Part shown: positions 51,558 through 59,356 of the stretch, in pieces
Layout: every line of letters starts with the position of its first letter
How positions within the stretch are numbered: position 1 is the stretch's first letter
NCBI RefSeq assembly: GCF_009796785.1
Contig: NZ_CP047026.1
Location: 1,882,001 to 1,946,000, forward strand
Source: Polaribacter sp. L3A8
Lineage (GTDB): Bacteria; Bacteroidota; Bacteroidia; Flavobacteriales; Flavobacteriaceae
Reading direction: 5' to 3'
DNA: 64,000 nt
Program-made: the position numbers and the translations under genes
Notes under the pieces: generated by a model
What the model was told of the DNA's origin: nothing
Database searches by the model: none
Seen by the model: the letters and a program-made list of their open reading frames with translations, nothing else

Positions 51558-52427
51558 TTATTCTCCTGCTTCTGGAAAAACAATTGCTCTATTTCCTGAA
51601 ACAATGATCTGATGATTTAAATGGTTTTTTACAGCTCTTGCCAAAACCAATTTTTCTATATCTGCACCAATTCTCTTTAAAGTTACTGGTGTACTTTCAT
51701 GCGTTACTGGTTTTACATCTTGCTCTATAATTGGACCTTCATCTAAATCTACCGTTGCATAATGTGCCGTTGCGCCTATTAACTTCACTCCTCTTTCATA
51801 CGCTTTTCTATAAGGATTTGCTCCTTGAAAAGCAGGTAAAAAAGAATGATGAATATTGATGATTTTCTCTGGATAATGATTGATAAAATCTGCTGATAAA
51901 ATTTGCATATATCTTGCCATAATAACCAAATCTATTTCGTTAGTATCTAACAAATCTTTAACTTTAGCTTCCTGCTCTAATTTGGTTTCTTTTGTTACAG
52001 GTAAATAATGAAAAGGAATATTAAACATTTCTGCAATATATCTTAACTTATTATGATTACTAATAATCATTTTTACAGTACAATCTAATCTTCCTTCTTT
52101 AGATCGCTCTAACAAATCATACAAATTATGACTTGTATGCGAAACCATAATGGCTACATTTTGTTTTCTATCATCATAATTTACAGACCATTCTATATCT
52201 AAAGGAGTTGCCAACTCTAAAAAACTACTTTCTAACTCTTTTTTAGAAAGCGTGGTTCCATCCGCGTTTAAGCGAACTCTCATAAAATAAGTGTCTTCAA
52301 TAGCATTTACATACTGTTGTGAGCTTACAATATTGAATCCTTTTTCATAAAAAAAACTGGTAATTTTTGCTACCAACCCTTTTTGATCTGGACATTTTAT
52401 TAAAAAAGAAACTACTTGTGATTTCAT
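51558..52427 (-). CDS. purU: Formyltetrahydrofolate deformylase
   Basis: Hydrolyses 10-formyl-THF to formate and THF. The 289-residue protein has an N-terminal ACT domain (VVSFLIKCPDQKGLVAKITSFF, residues 5-26), then the formyl-hydrolase domain with NHNKLRYIAEMFNIPFHYLPV and the catalytic INIHHSFLPAFQGA. The start at the ATG at 52427 gives the normal N-terminus. It is transcribed with no close neighbour; a palindromic repeat lies directly upstream. Confidence 0.96.
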   Translation of the reverse strand: MKSQVVSFLIKCPDQKGLVAKITSFFYEKGFNIVSSQQYVNAIEDTYFMRVRLNADGTTLSKKELESSFLELATPLDIEWSVNYDDRKQNVAIMVSHTSHNLYDLLERSKEGRLDCTVKMIISNHNKLRYIAEMFNIPFHYLPVTKETKLEQEAKVKDLLDTNEIDLVIMARYMQILSADFINHYPEKIINIHHSFLPAFQGANPYRKAYERGVKLIGATAHYATVDLDEGPIIEQDVKPVTHESTPVTLKRIGADIEKLVLARAVKNHLNHQIIVSGNRAIVFPEAGE

Positions 52428-52447
52428 TGTTTATTCAAAATTTAAAT

Positions 52448-52495
52448 GTTCTCGATACAAATTTATTCATACTTCATAAATTCACTCGAACTGAC
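52448..52495. repeat. TCGAG palindromic repeat, copy 4
   Basis: GTTCTCGATACAAATTTAT (52448-52466) pairs with ATAAATTCACTCGAAC around an ATTCATACTTC loop, ending CTGAC (52491-52495). It lies between purU and menB. Confidence 0.8.
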
Positions 52496-52525
52496 AAACT
52501 GATACTGTTAACTGAATACTAAAAC

Positions 52526-53365
52526 CTATGGTATCCATTTTTTAGGAAAGTTTGGTTTTCTTTTTTCTAGAAAAGCATCTCTTCCTTCTTTAGCCTCATC
52601 CGTCATATAAGCAAGTCTTGTTGCTTCACCAGCAAAAACTTGTTGCCCAACCATTCCATCGTCTGTTAAGTTCATAGCGAATTTTAACATTTTTATAGAA
52701 GTTGGAGATTTTTCTAAAATTTCTTGTGCCCATTCATAAGCAGTAGATTCTAATTCTTCATGCGGAATAACAGCATTTACCATTCCCATATCATACGCCT
52801 CTTGTGCTGAATAATTTCTTCCTAAAAAGAAAATTTCACGGGCTCTTTTTTGTCCCACCATTTTTGCCAAATATGCAGAACCATAACCACCGTCAAAAGA
52901 AGTTACATCTGCATCTGTTTGTTTAAAAATAGCATGTTCTTTAGATGCCAAAGTTAAATCGCAAACAACATGTAAACTGTGTCCGCCACCAACTGCCCAA
53001 CCAGGTACTACCGCAATTACTGCTTTTGGCATAAACCTAATTAAACGTTGTACTTCTAATATATTTAATCTGTGGTAACCATCATCGCCAACATAACCTT
53101 GATGTCCACGTGCTTTTTGATCTCCGCCTGAACAGAACGAATAAACTCCGTCTTTTGTACTTGGTCCTTCCGCAGAAAGTAGCACAACACCAATGTTTAC
53201 ATCTTCGCCAGCATCATAAAATGCATCGTATAATTCTTTGGTTGTTTTAGGTCTAAAAGCATTTCTAACATTAGGTCTATTAAATGCTATTCTTGCCACT
53301 CCATTACACTTTTTATAGGTAATGTCTTCGTATTCTTTAACAGTTTTCCACTCGGGTTGTATCAT
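52526..53365 (-). CDS. menB: 1,4-dihydroxy-2-naphthoyl-CoA synthase
   Basis: Crotonase-fold enzyme closing the naphthoate ring in menaquinone biosynthesis. 279 residues with MenB markers: VARIAFNRPNVRNAFRPKT (residues 23-41), the CoA-oxyanion segment YSFCSGGDQKARG (residues about 73-85), and VVPGWAVGGGHSLHVVCDLTLAS. It is divergent from the degenerate esterase and near menD, so it is part of a menaquinone locus. Confidence 0.97.
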   Translation of the reverse strand: MIQPEWKTVKEYEDITYKKCNGVARIAFNRPNVRNAFRPKTTKELYDAFYDAGEDVNIGVVLLSAEGPSTKDGVYSFCSGGDQKARGHQGYVGDDGYHRLNILEVQRLIRFMPKAVIAVVPGWAVGGGHSLHVVCDLTLASKEHAIFKQTDADVTSFDGGYGSAYLAKMVGQKRAREIFFLGRNYSAQEAYDMGMVNAVIPHEELESTAYEWAQEILEKSPTSIKMLKFAMNLTDDGMVGQQVFAGEATRLAYMTDEAKEGRDAFLEKRKPNFPKKWIP

Positions 53366-53412
53366 AATTTTGTATTTTGGACGTTCTTTTAGAAGAACAA
53401 AATAATTGGGTA

Positions 53413-53420
53413 CAAAAATA
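53413..53420 (-). promoter_or_regulatory. -7 promoter element of menB
   Basis: Minus strand TATTTTTG, 47 nt before the ATG at 53365. Confidence 0.4.
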
Positions 53421-53434
53421 AAAGATTCAAATTT

Positions 53435-54592
53435 ATGATAAAGAAATCGTTCACACTAATATTTATGCTATTTTGCCTTAACGGGTTTGCTCAAAAAATC
53501 ATAAAAAAAACAATTGCATCTGACTACGCAGATGACCAGAGAGAAATAAAAATCTATTTACCAGAAGGTTATAATGACAAAGAAGAAAAAAACTACCCAC
53601 TAGCTGTTGTTTTAGATAGTGAGTTTATGTTTGATACTTATGTTGGTAATTCTGTTTTATTTGCAGCAAAAGACAAAGCTCCAAAGCAAATTGTTGTAGG
53701 TATTGATATGGCAAAAACTAGAAAAAAAGACACCTATTTTAATATTACAAACGGAGAATTAACAACAGATAACAAAAAGTTTTATCAATTTATAAAAGAT
53801 GAAGTTATTTTAAATATAGAAAGCACTTACAAAACATCTCCTTTTATTACACTTGTAGGCGAAGGTACTTCTGCAAACTTAGTTTCTTATTTTTTAGGAG
53901 AAAAAGCTCCGTTTATCAATTCTTATATCTGCATAAACCCTACGTTTTCAGATTTTATTGGGCAACAAATGGAGTCTTATAATTTACCTAGATACCTAAA
54001 AGAAGACAATACTTTTTACTTATACATAAACAACGCTACCTCTTTTTCTGCTGCTAAACAGACACAAATAGGAGAATTACAAACTCTTTTAAATTCTGTA
54101 GAATTAAAAAACTTTAATATTATAAATGACACTATACAGACGTCAAGTAGTATTTCTGCTATGAGCGAAGCAATACCTAGAGCTTTAAACCAAGTGTTTC
54201 AAGTTTATTCTGCTATTTCTAAAGAAGAATTTAATGAAAACATAAAAGATTTATCGCCTGCAGATGCTATTGCTTATTTAGAAAATAAATATGTAGAAAT
54301 AGAATTTCTTTTCGGAAGTAGCTTAGACATTAGAGAAAACGATGTGTATGCGGTAGAAAAAATAGTTATGGAAAAAGAAAACGGAAATCAGTTACTTCCG
54401 TTTGGTAAAATGATTTTAAAACTATTTCCCAACTCTCCTTTAGGCGACTATTATATTGGTAAATATTACGAAAAAGGAAAACAAATTAGAAAAGCAATCT
54501 TACAATATAAAATAGGCTATGGTAAAATGGATCCTGCAGACCCAAATGCCGATAAATTTTATGACAATATTTTAAGACTTGGTGGGAGATAA
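53435..54592 (+). CDS. Esterase-fold exported protein with degenerate active site plus helical C-terminus
   Basis: A 385-residue exported protein: signal MIKKSFTLIFMLFCLNGFAQ, an esterase-D/putative-esterase fold (residues about 22-260: SDYADDQREIKIYLPEGYN, YPLAVVLDSEFMF) and a helical TPR-like end (LGDYYIGKYYEKGKQIRKAILQYKIGYGKMD). The expected nucleophile motif GxSxG is replaced by GEGTSA near residue 143, so the Ser position is Gly, and the usual C-terminal catalytic His is not visible in TIQTSSSISAMSEAI. Probably a non-catalytic binding protein. Neighbours menB and menD suggest, at most, a loose link to menaquinone genes. Confidence 0.75.
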   Translation: MIKKSFTLIFMLFCLNGFAQKIIKKTIASDYADDQREIKIYLPEGYNDKEEKNYPLAVVLDSEFMFDTYVGNSVLFAAKDKAPKQIVVGIDMAKTRKKDTYFNITNGELTTDNKKFYQFIKDEVILNIESTYKTSPFITLVGEGTSANLVSYFLGEKAPFINSYICINPTFSDFIGQQMESYNLPRYLKEDNTFYLYINNATSFSAAKQTQIGELQTLLNSVELKNFNIINDTIQTSSSISAMSEAIPRALNQVFQVYSAISKEEFNENIKDLSPADAIAYLENKYVEIEFLFGSSLDIRENDVYAVEKIVMEKENGNQLLPFGKMILKLFPNSPLGDYYIGKYYEKGKQIRKAILQYKIGYGKMDPADPNADKFYDNILRLGGR

Positions 54593-54597
54593 AAAAA

Positions 54598-54653
54598 GTA
54601 GGCAGTAGGCTAAATTAAAAATTCTATATCTAAAAAACATTTTTACTGCCTAC
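54598..54653. repeat. AGTAGG/CCTACT inverted repeat, copy 2
   Basis: GTAGGCAGTA (54598-54607) is the exact reverse complement of TACTGCCTAC (54644-54653), 36-nt spacer; followed by AACTGACGACTGAATACTTA, a phrase resembling the tail of copy 1's surroundings. It lies between convergent genes and could act as a terminator. Confidence 0.65.
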
Positions 54654-54679
54654 TGCTAACTGACGACTGAATACTTATG

Positions 54680-55171
54680 TTACACCAACTCTATTCTATC
54701 TTCTTTAATTAAAATAAGTTTCTGTCTATATAAATTTCCAACTGCTTTTTTAAATGCTTTTTTACTCATTTTCATGTGAAAACGAATAGAATCTGGAGAA
54801 CTTTTATCTGTTAATAACAAAAAGCCTTCTCTACTTTCTTTTAACTTAGTAAGCACTTTATCTACGTCAGAATCAATTACGTTTCTAAAACCTTGTGGAC
54901 GCAAAGAAACATCAATTTTTCCGTCTTCACGGATTTGTTTTATGTAACCAACAACTTCCATATTCTCTTCTAATTCCTGAAAAACTTCACTTCTAAAAAG
55001 CAAACCATCAAACTCTTCATTAATTAAAACAGTGTAACCTAAACCTGTTTCTGTTTCAATGACTAAGTTTACTTTATCGCCTTCTTTTAAGTACATATCT
55101 ACCTCCTCCGAATTATTTTCGTCTTCTTGTAAATTTTCTTCTCCTTCGTATAAATCTTCTTGTGAATCCAT
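54680..55171 (-). CDS. Mini CvfB-like RNA-binding protein (S1 plus winged helix)
   Basis: A 163-residue acidic-tailed protein matching the C-terminal half of the CvfB/YitL family: an S1-like domain (LKEGDKVNLVIETETGLGYTVLINEEFDGLLF, residues 28-59) and the family's SxPDSIRFHMKMSKKAFKKAVGNLYRQKLI winged-helix segment. Full-length CvfB is about 280 residues, so about three N-terminal S1-type modules are missing. It overlaps the menD stop codon by 1 nt (TAATG), so it is translationally coupled to menD. Confidence 0.85.
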   Translation of the reverse strand: MDSQEDLYEGEENLQEDENNSEEVDMYLKEGDKVNLVIETETGLGYTVLINEEFDGLLFRSEVFQELEENMEVVGYIKQIREDGKIDVSLRPQGFRNVIDSDVDKVLTKLKESREGFLLLTDKSSPDSIRFHMKMSKKAFKKAVGNLYRQKLILIKEDRIELV

Positions 55172-56883
55172 TATTGTATATATTTAAAATATGCTTTTAA
55201 AATTAAATCATTTTCTTCACTTGGCGTAAAGATTTCTAATATTTTTGGTTTTTTCGTAAGTACTGAATTTATTTCAGTATCTGTTTCATAAAAACCGTCT
55301 AATTGTTCTTGTACTGTTTCTGTAGAATCTGCTTTTAAATAATCGAAATTATACATTTTACATAAATGTGCTGCAGTTAAAGAATGCGGAGTTTCAAAAT
55401 ATTTAGCAGCGTTTGTGGTTCCTGGTCCTGGAATAATTTTAAAAATTCCGCCACCAGAATTATTAATTAAAATAATTCTAAAGTTTTTAGGAATAGCAGC
55501 ATTCCACAACGCATTACTGTCATAAAAAAAACTAATATCTCCTGTTATAAAAACAGTCTGATTTTTAGCCGCAAAAGCCGCTCCAATAGCCGTACTTGTG
55601 CTACCATCAATTCCGCTTGTTCCTCTATTACAATAAACATTGTTTGTTTTATCTATAGAAAATAATTGCGCGTATCTAATAATAGAACTGTTGCTAATTT
55701 GCAACTGACTATTAGTAGGCACACTTGCTATAATTTGCTCAAAAACTTTAAAGTCAGAATGTGTTGTTTTTGATAAATAGGCAGTATGTTTCTCGCGCTT
55801 CTCATCACGAAATTGCAACCATTTTTGCTGATAGTTACTTTCTTTTTTTACGATTGTTGTGTTAAATTTAGAAAAGAAATCTACAGGTTCTATTTGAATA
55901 AATTCTGATAAACAAAAAAACGTGTTCATTGCTTTTTTCTTATCAATATTCCAATGATGTTTTGGTGGATATTTTCTTAAAAACTGCTTTACCTTTTTAG
56001 AAACAATCATTCCTCCAAAAGTGATTAACACGTCTGGTTTTAAATCTATAAACTGAGTATCGTCTAAAGAAAAAATTAATTGATCTATAGAATCGATTGC
56101 TTTCTGTTGATGTAAATTAGAAGTCGTTTCTGTTAAAATTAAAACAGAAGTATCATCTGCATAAAAATCCATTAATTGATGTAGTTCTTCATCCGGATAA
56201 TTAACTCCAACAAGAATCATTTTCTTTTCGGCTGCATTCCAAATTGAAGCTAGTTTTTTATAATCTGTATCGTCATTACGAGGAGTAAACAACGAAGTAA
56301 TCTCTTCAAAAGATTGCTTCACTTTGTTTGCAATGACCGTATCAATTGTAGAAACAGTTTCATACAAAGGCTCATCAAACGGAACATTTATATGGACAGG
56401 TCCTTTTTGCGAAATCGCTATTTGCAAAGCCTCACAAATGAGTTTTGAGTTCTCGACAGCACTCGAACTGACAACTTCATCAATTAAATTGGCAGAAAAC
56501 AAAATATGGTTTTCAAAGACATTTTCTTGTCGAATGGTTTGTCCGTCTCCAATATCAATTAAATGTTTTGGTCTGTCTGCAGAAATTACCACTAACGGAA
56601 TGTTGCTATAAAAAGCTTCTGCAATTGCAGGATAATAATTTAACAAAGCAGAACCAGAAGTACATGAAATTGCTACAGGTTTCTGAGTTTGTTGCGCAAT
56701 ACCCAAAGCAAAAAAAGCAGCACAACGCTCGTCTACCACACTTAATGTTTCTATTTCTGGATGATTAGAAAAACCAACCGTTAAAGGAGCATTACGTGAA
56801 CCTGGAGAAATAACAACCGTATCAATATTAAATTGACTACATGCTGAAATTACAATTTGTGCGAGTTCTTTTTTAGGGTACAT
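55171..56883 (-). CDS. menD: 2-succinyl-5-enolpyruvyl-6-hydroxy-3-cyclohexene-1-carboxylate synthase
   Basis: Thiamine-diphosphate enzyme of menaquinone synthesis. 570 residues, the family's usual length. N-terminal MYPKKELAQIVISACSQFNI and ISPGSRNAPL; CTSGSALLNYYPAIAEAF; C-terminal ThDP/metal binding GDISFFYDSNALWNA and NNSGGGIFKIIPG. Codons 138-145 (VSSSAVEN, bases 56449-56472) are a copy of the genome's TCGAG palindromic repeat unit read in frame, 22 of 24 bases identical to copy 1. Translationally coupled to the mini-CvfB gene. Confidence 0.97.
   Translation of the reverse strand: MYPKKELAQIVISACSQFNIDTVVISPGSRNAPLTVGFSNHPEIETLSVVDERCAAFFALGIAQQTQKPVAISCTSGSALLNYYPAIAEAFYSNIPLVVISADRPKHLIDIGDGQTIRQENVFENHILFSANLIDEVVSSSAVENSKLICEALQIAISQKGPVHINVPFDEPLYETVSTIDTVIANKVKQSFEEITSLFTPRNDDTDYKKLASIWNAAEKKMILVGVNYPDEELHQLMDFYADDTSVLILTETTSNLHQQKAIDSIDQLIFSLDDTQFIDLKPDVLITFGGMIVSKKVKQFLRKYPPKHHWNIDKKKAMNTFFCLSEFIQIEPVDFFSKFNTTIVKKESNYQQKWLQFRDEKREKHTAYLSKTTHSDFKVFEQIIASVPTNSQLQISNSSIIRYAQLFSIDKTNNVYCNRGTSGIDGSTSTAIGAAFAAKNQTVFITGDISFFYDSNALWNAAIPKNFRIILINNSGGGIFKIIPGPGTTNAAKYFETPHSLTAAHLCKMYNFDYLKADSTETVQEQLDGFYETDTEINSVLTKKPKILEIFTPSEENDLILKAYFKYIQ
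56449..56472 (-). repeat. TCGAG repeat unit inside menD (copy 5)
   Basis: The minus strand reads GTCAGTTCGAG, T, GC, T, GTCGAGAAC in continuous order, matching copy 1's left arm (24956-24979) at 22 of 24 positions. It codes for residues 138-145 of MenD without disturbing the frame. Confidence 0.8.
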
Positions 56884-56910
56884 TTTTTAAATCTTTTTTA
56901 AGATTTAAAA

Positions 56911-57162
56911 GTTGTTAGTTTTCAGTTCTTAGTTTTTAGTGAGGTTCTAAAACTAAAAAAAACTAAAAACCAAAAACCGTTTTTAATTTTGTTATTAGCT
57001 AATAAATAAGCTTAGCCCTGATTGAAACGATATCCTTTTTGCTTTTTCTGCAAAAAGATAAAGTGTAAAGCAGGAAATAGCTTCTTATTATTTTTAAAAT
57101 TTTAGTTGTTGATTTTAAGTTAAGAGTGGATACTAAAAACTAAAAACCAACAACTAAAAACT
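56911..57162. repeat. AT-rich inverted repeat region enclosing structured element B
   Basis: GTTGTTAGTTTTCAGTTC (from 56911) and AACTAAAAACCAACAAC-type sequence near 57132-57162 form diverged inverted arms about 190 nt apart, built from CTAAAAAC units. Element B lies between them. No gene is visible in the 284-nt gap between fsa and menD. Confidence 0.5.
57008..57083 (+). repeat. Structured intergenic element, copy B (76 nt)
   Basis: AAGCT (57008-57012) pairs with AGCTT (57079-57083); CCCTG (57016-57020) with CAGG (57071-57074); and CTTTTTGC (57035-57042) with GCAAAAAG (57050-57057) around a 7-nt loop. GATTGAAACGATATCC and AAAGATAAAGTGTAAAGC match copy A. Confidence 0.72.
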
Positions 57163-57167
57163 ATACG

Positions 57168-57821
57168 CTAGTTTCCTTTTTTGTAATCTGCTAAAAATGT
57201 AGCTAAACCACTATCTGTTAATGGGTGTTTTAACAAACCTTCTATTGCACTTAAAGGTCCAGTCATAACGTCAGATCCTAATTTTGCACAGTTAATAATG
57301 TGCATTGTATTACGTACAGAAGCTGCTAAAATTTGAGTTTCGAAACCGTAATTGTCATAAATTAAACGAATTTCTTTAATTAAATTCATTCCGTCTGTAG
57401 AAATATCGTCTAAACGACCAATAAATGGAGAAACATACGTTGCACCTGCTTTAGCAGCCAATAAAGCCTGACCTGCAGAAAACACTAACGTTACGTTTGT
57501 TTTAATCCCTTTAGAAGAAAAGTATTTACACGCCTTTACACCGTCTTTTATCATTGGTAATTTTACCACAATCTGAGGGTTTAAAGCAGCTAAAGCTTCA
57601 CCTTCTTTTACCATTCCGTCAAAATCTGTAGAAATCACCTCTGCAGAAACATCACCTTCTACCAAGTTACAAATTTCTTTGTAATGGTTAATAATGTTTA
57701 CTTCGCCAGTAATACCTTCTTTAGCCATTAAAGATGGGTTTGTAGTTACACCGTCTAAAATACCTAAAGCTTGCGCTTCTTTAATTTGCTCTAAATTTGC
57801 AGTATCAATAAAAAATTTCAT
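57168..57821 (-). CDS. tal: Small transaldolase / fructose-6-phosphate aldolase
   Basis: A 217-residue TalC-type transaldolase of the pentose phosphate pathway. Motifs: MKFFIDTANLEQIKEAQALGILDGVTTNPSL (residues 1-31), the Schiff-base lysine in QIVVKLPM (Lys86 region), and FSAGQALLAAKAGATYVSPFIGRLDD. The short class carries either transaldolase or fructose-6-phosphate aldolase activity; which one is not decidable here. A monocistronic unit between the repeat regions. Confidence 0.95.
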   Translation of the reverse strand: MKFFIDTANLEQIKEAQALGILDGVTTNPSLMAKEGITGEVNIINHYKEICNLVEGDVSAEVISTDFDGMVKEGEALAALNPQIVVKLPMIKDGVKACKYFSSKGIKTNVTLVFSAGQALLAAKAGATYVSPFIGRLDDISTDGMNLIKEIRLIYDNYGFETQILAASVRNTMHIINCAKLGSDVMTGPLSAIEGLLKHPLTDSGLATFLADYKKGN

Positions 57822-57857
57822 TTGTATATATTTAGTTGTAATTGTTCTGTTTTATTT

Positions 57858-57978
57858 GGGCGTTCGAGCGGGCTTTTCGCTGCAATCTTTTTTAATTTGT
57901 TCTCGATACAAATTTGCCGAAAAAGCAAATTTACTCGAACCGACATTAAAAAAGGATTTCCACTTCAATCCCTAACGC
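57858..57978 (-). repeat. Structured intergenic element, copy C, interrupted by a TCGAG repeat
   Basis: On the minus strand it begins GCGTTAGGGATTGAAGTGG with ATCCTTTTT, then carries the TCGAG hairpin (57899-57944), then AAAAAAGATTGCAGCGAAAAGCCC and ends at AACGCCC (57858-57864). Both halves align to copy A, so the palindrome lies in the loop position. Confidence 0.72.
57899..57944. repeat. TCGAG palindromic repeat, copy 6 (nested in element C)
   Basis: GTTCTCGATACAAATTTGC pairs with GCAAATTTACTCGAAC around CGAAAAA, ending CGAC; very similar to copy 4. Confidence 0.8.
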
Positions 57979-58064
57979 AAAGATAGTTACTTGCCTGTAA
58001 GTATAAGAAGTGAAATAAAAATATTTTTTTACTACTTATAAACATAAAAACAAATCTTCTAAAA

Positions 58065-58868
58065 CTATAATTTATAATGATCCATTAAGATTTTCTCATA
58101 CATTCTGTCTGGTAAAATTCGTTTTAAAACAATAGAAAATTTCTCCATAAAGCCACCGACCTTATAATGAATTTTAGGGTTTTTAGTATTTATAATTTTA
58201 AAAATAGCATTTGCCATTTCTATAGGATCCATTCCGCCACTTACGTGCGCATCCATCAAATTTAAATTCATTTGATAATTCTCTTTATAAGCAGAAGTTT
58301 CAAAAACCGGCGTATGATATCTTCCGGCAGCAATATTGGTTGCAAAATCTCCAGGAGCAACACATGTTGCTTTAATTCCGAATGGTTTTACCTCCATACT
58401 TGTAGCTTCAGTAATCGTTTCTAAAGCTCCTTTTGTAGCAGAATACAATCCCCTGAAAGGTAAGCCCATATAACCAGCAATAGAAGTTACGTTTATAATA
58501 AGTCCCGATTTTTGTTTACGCATTTGCGGTAAAGCAGCTTTCATAACATCTACAGCTCCAAAAAGATTGGTATTAAAAACAGCGCGCATTTCATCAGTTG
58601 GTGTATCTTCTATGGGACCTGTAATTCCCATTCCCGCATTGTTTACCAAAACATCTAAGCGTCCTTCTTTTTGAATGATAAAATCGATTGCCGAATTAAT
58701 AGTATCAACCTTTAAAACATCTAAAGCAATTAACGTAAAAGAAAAGTTTTCTGTGTTTTTAGGGTTTCTACTTGTTCCGTATACTTTGTACCCTTTTTCA
58801 GATAAAAACGTAGCAATAGATTTTCCTATTCCGGATGAAGCTCCAGTAATTAATACAACTTTAGACAT
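58065..58868 (-). CDS. SDR-family oxidoreductase
   Basis: A 267-residue short-chain dehydrogenase/reductase: VLITGASSGIGKSIATF (residues 4-20), NNAG in LDVLVNNAGMGITG, catalytic SIAGYMG with Ser, and YSATKGALE (Tyr-x-x-x-Lys). Like many SDRs with a long lipid-like C-terminus (YKVGGFMEKFSIVLKRILPDRMYEKILMDHYKL), it may act on lipids or sterol-like acyl substrates, but this is a guess. Separate transcript from the neighbours. Confidence 0.92.
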   Translation of the reverse strand: MSKVVLITGASSGIGKSIATFLSEKGYKVYGTSRNPKNTENFSFTLIALDVLKVDTINSAIDFIIQKEGRLDVLVNNAGMGITGPIEDTPTDEMRAVFNTNLFGAVDVMKAALPQMRKQKSGLIINVTSIAGYMGLPFRGLYSATKGALETITEATSMEVKPFGIKATCVAPGDFATNIAAGRYHTPVFETSAYKENYQMNLNLMDAHVSGGMDPIEMANAIFKIINTKNPKIHYKVGGFMEKFSIVLKRILPDRMYEKILMDHYKL

Positions 58869-58909
58869 GTGATTATAAAAAGATTGATTTATTAAAAATT
58901 TATAGAATA

Positions 58910-58917
58910 CAAACCTA
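58910..58917 (-). promoter_or_regulatory. -7 promoter element of the 58-kb SDR
   Basis: Minus strand reads TAGGTTTG, full -7 match, 41 nt before the ATG at 58868. Confidence 0.45.
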
Positions 58918-59024
58918 AATTTTTTAATAAAATATTTGAATGCTTGAATTTGGATGCAAATATCTTAAAAGTAAACGAGGGAAACTAAAAAGGAGAAAGT
59001 TAATAATTGCTGTAAAAAAGAAAA

Positions 59025-59077
59025 ATTCTGAAGAAATTCAGAATTAAGTTATAAAGATCCTGAAATAAATTCAGGAT
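59025..59077 (-). terminator. Tandem terminator hairpins of the SRP RNA gene
   Basis: ATCCTGAA pairs with TTCAGGAT (59057-59077) and, further on, AATTCTGAA pairs with TTCAGAATT (59025-59046). Both lie on the 3' side of the minus-strand RNA gene. Confidence 0.7.
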
Positions 59078-59085
59078 AAAAAAAT

Positions 59086-59179
59086 GGCAAGCTACCTACA
59101 TCACACCGCTACAACCTAATACCTTTGCTGCGTTCCCGCCCTGGAGGATTCAAAGGGAGCTAGTTGTGTAGGACTTGCC
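59086..59179 (-). ncRNA. ffs: Signal recognition particle RNA, small bacterial type
   Basis: About 94 nt. The minus strand begins GGCAAGTCCTACACAACTAG and ends TGTAGGTAGCTTGCC, closing the long helix. The apical loop holds CCTCCAGGGCGGGAACGCAGCAAAGG, with the conserved GGGAACGCAGCA asymmetric-bulge/tetraloop signature that Ffh binds. A promoter (TTTG, 22 nt, TAAATTTG) ends 4-5 nt before the predicted start, and tandem hairpins follow. It would work with FtsY encoded at 47.4 kb. Exact ends are estimates. Confidence 0.93.
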
Positions 59180-59183
59180 GCGG

Positions 59184-59217
59184 CAAATTTACGAGGTTTT
59201 TTTATTATGACAACAAA
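59184..59217 (-). promoter_or_regulatory. Promoter of the SRP RNA
   Basis: Minus strand TTTG (59214-59217), 22-nt spacer, TAAATTTG (59184-59191); a close fit to the Bacteroidota consensus. Confidence 0.65.
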
Positions 59218-59326
59218 AAAAAGTAATATTTTTTTGTAACATTTTCAACACTCTGAATACTAATGTATTGTTGAGATAAGTTACAATCTTTTTTCGTAAA
59301 GTAAAAACTATCAACAATGAAAACAA

Positions 59327-59334
59327 TATATTTG
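59327..59334 (+). promoter_or_regulatory. -7 promoter element of the DUF4199 gene
   Basis: TATATTTG, 22 nt before the ATG at 59357. Confidence 0.5.
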
Positions 59335-59356
59335 TATCACTAAACTTAAAAAAAAT

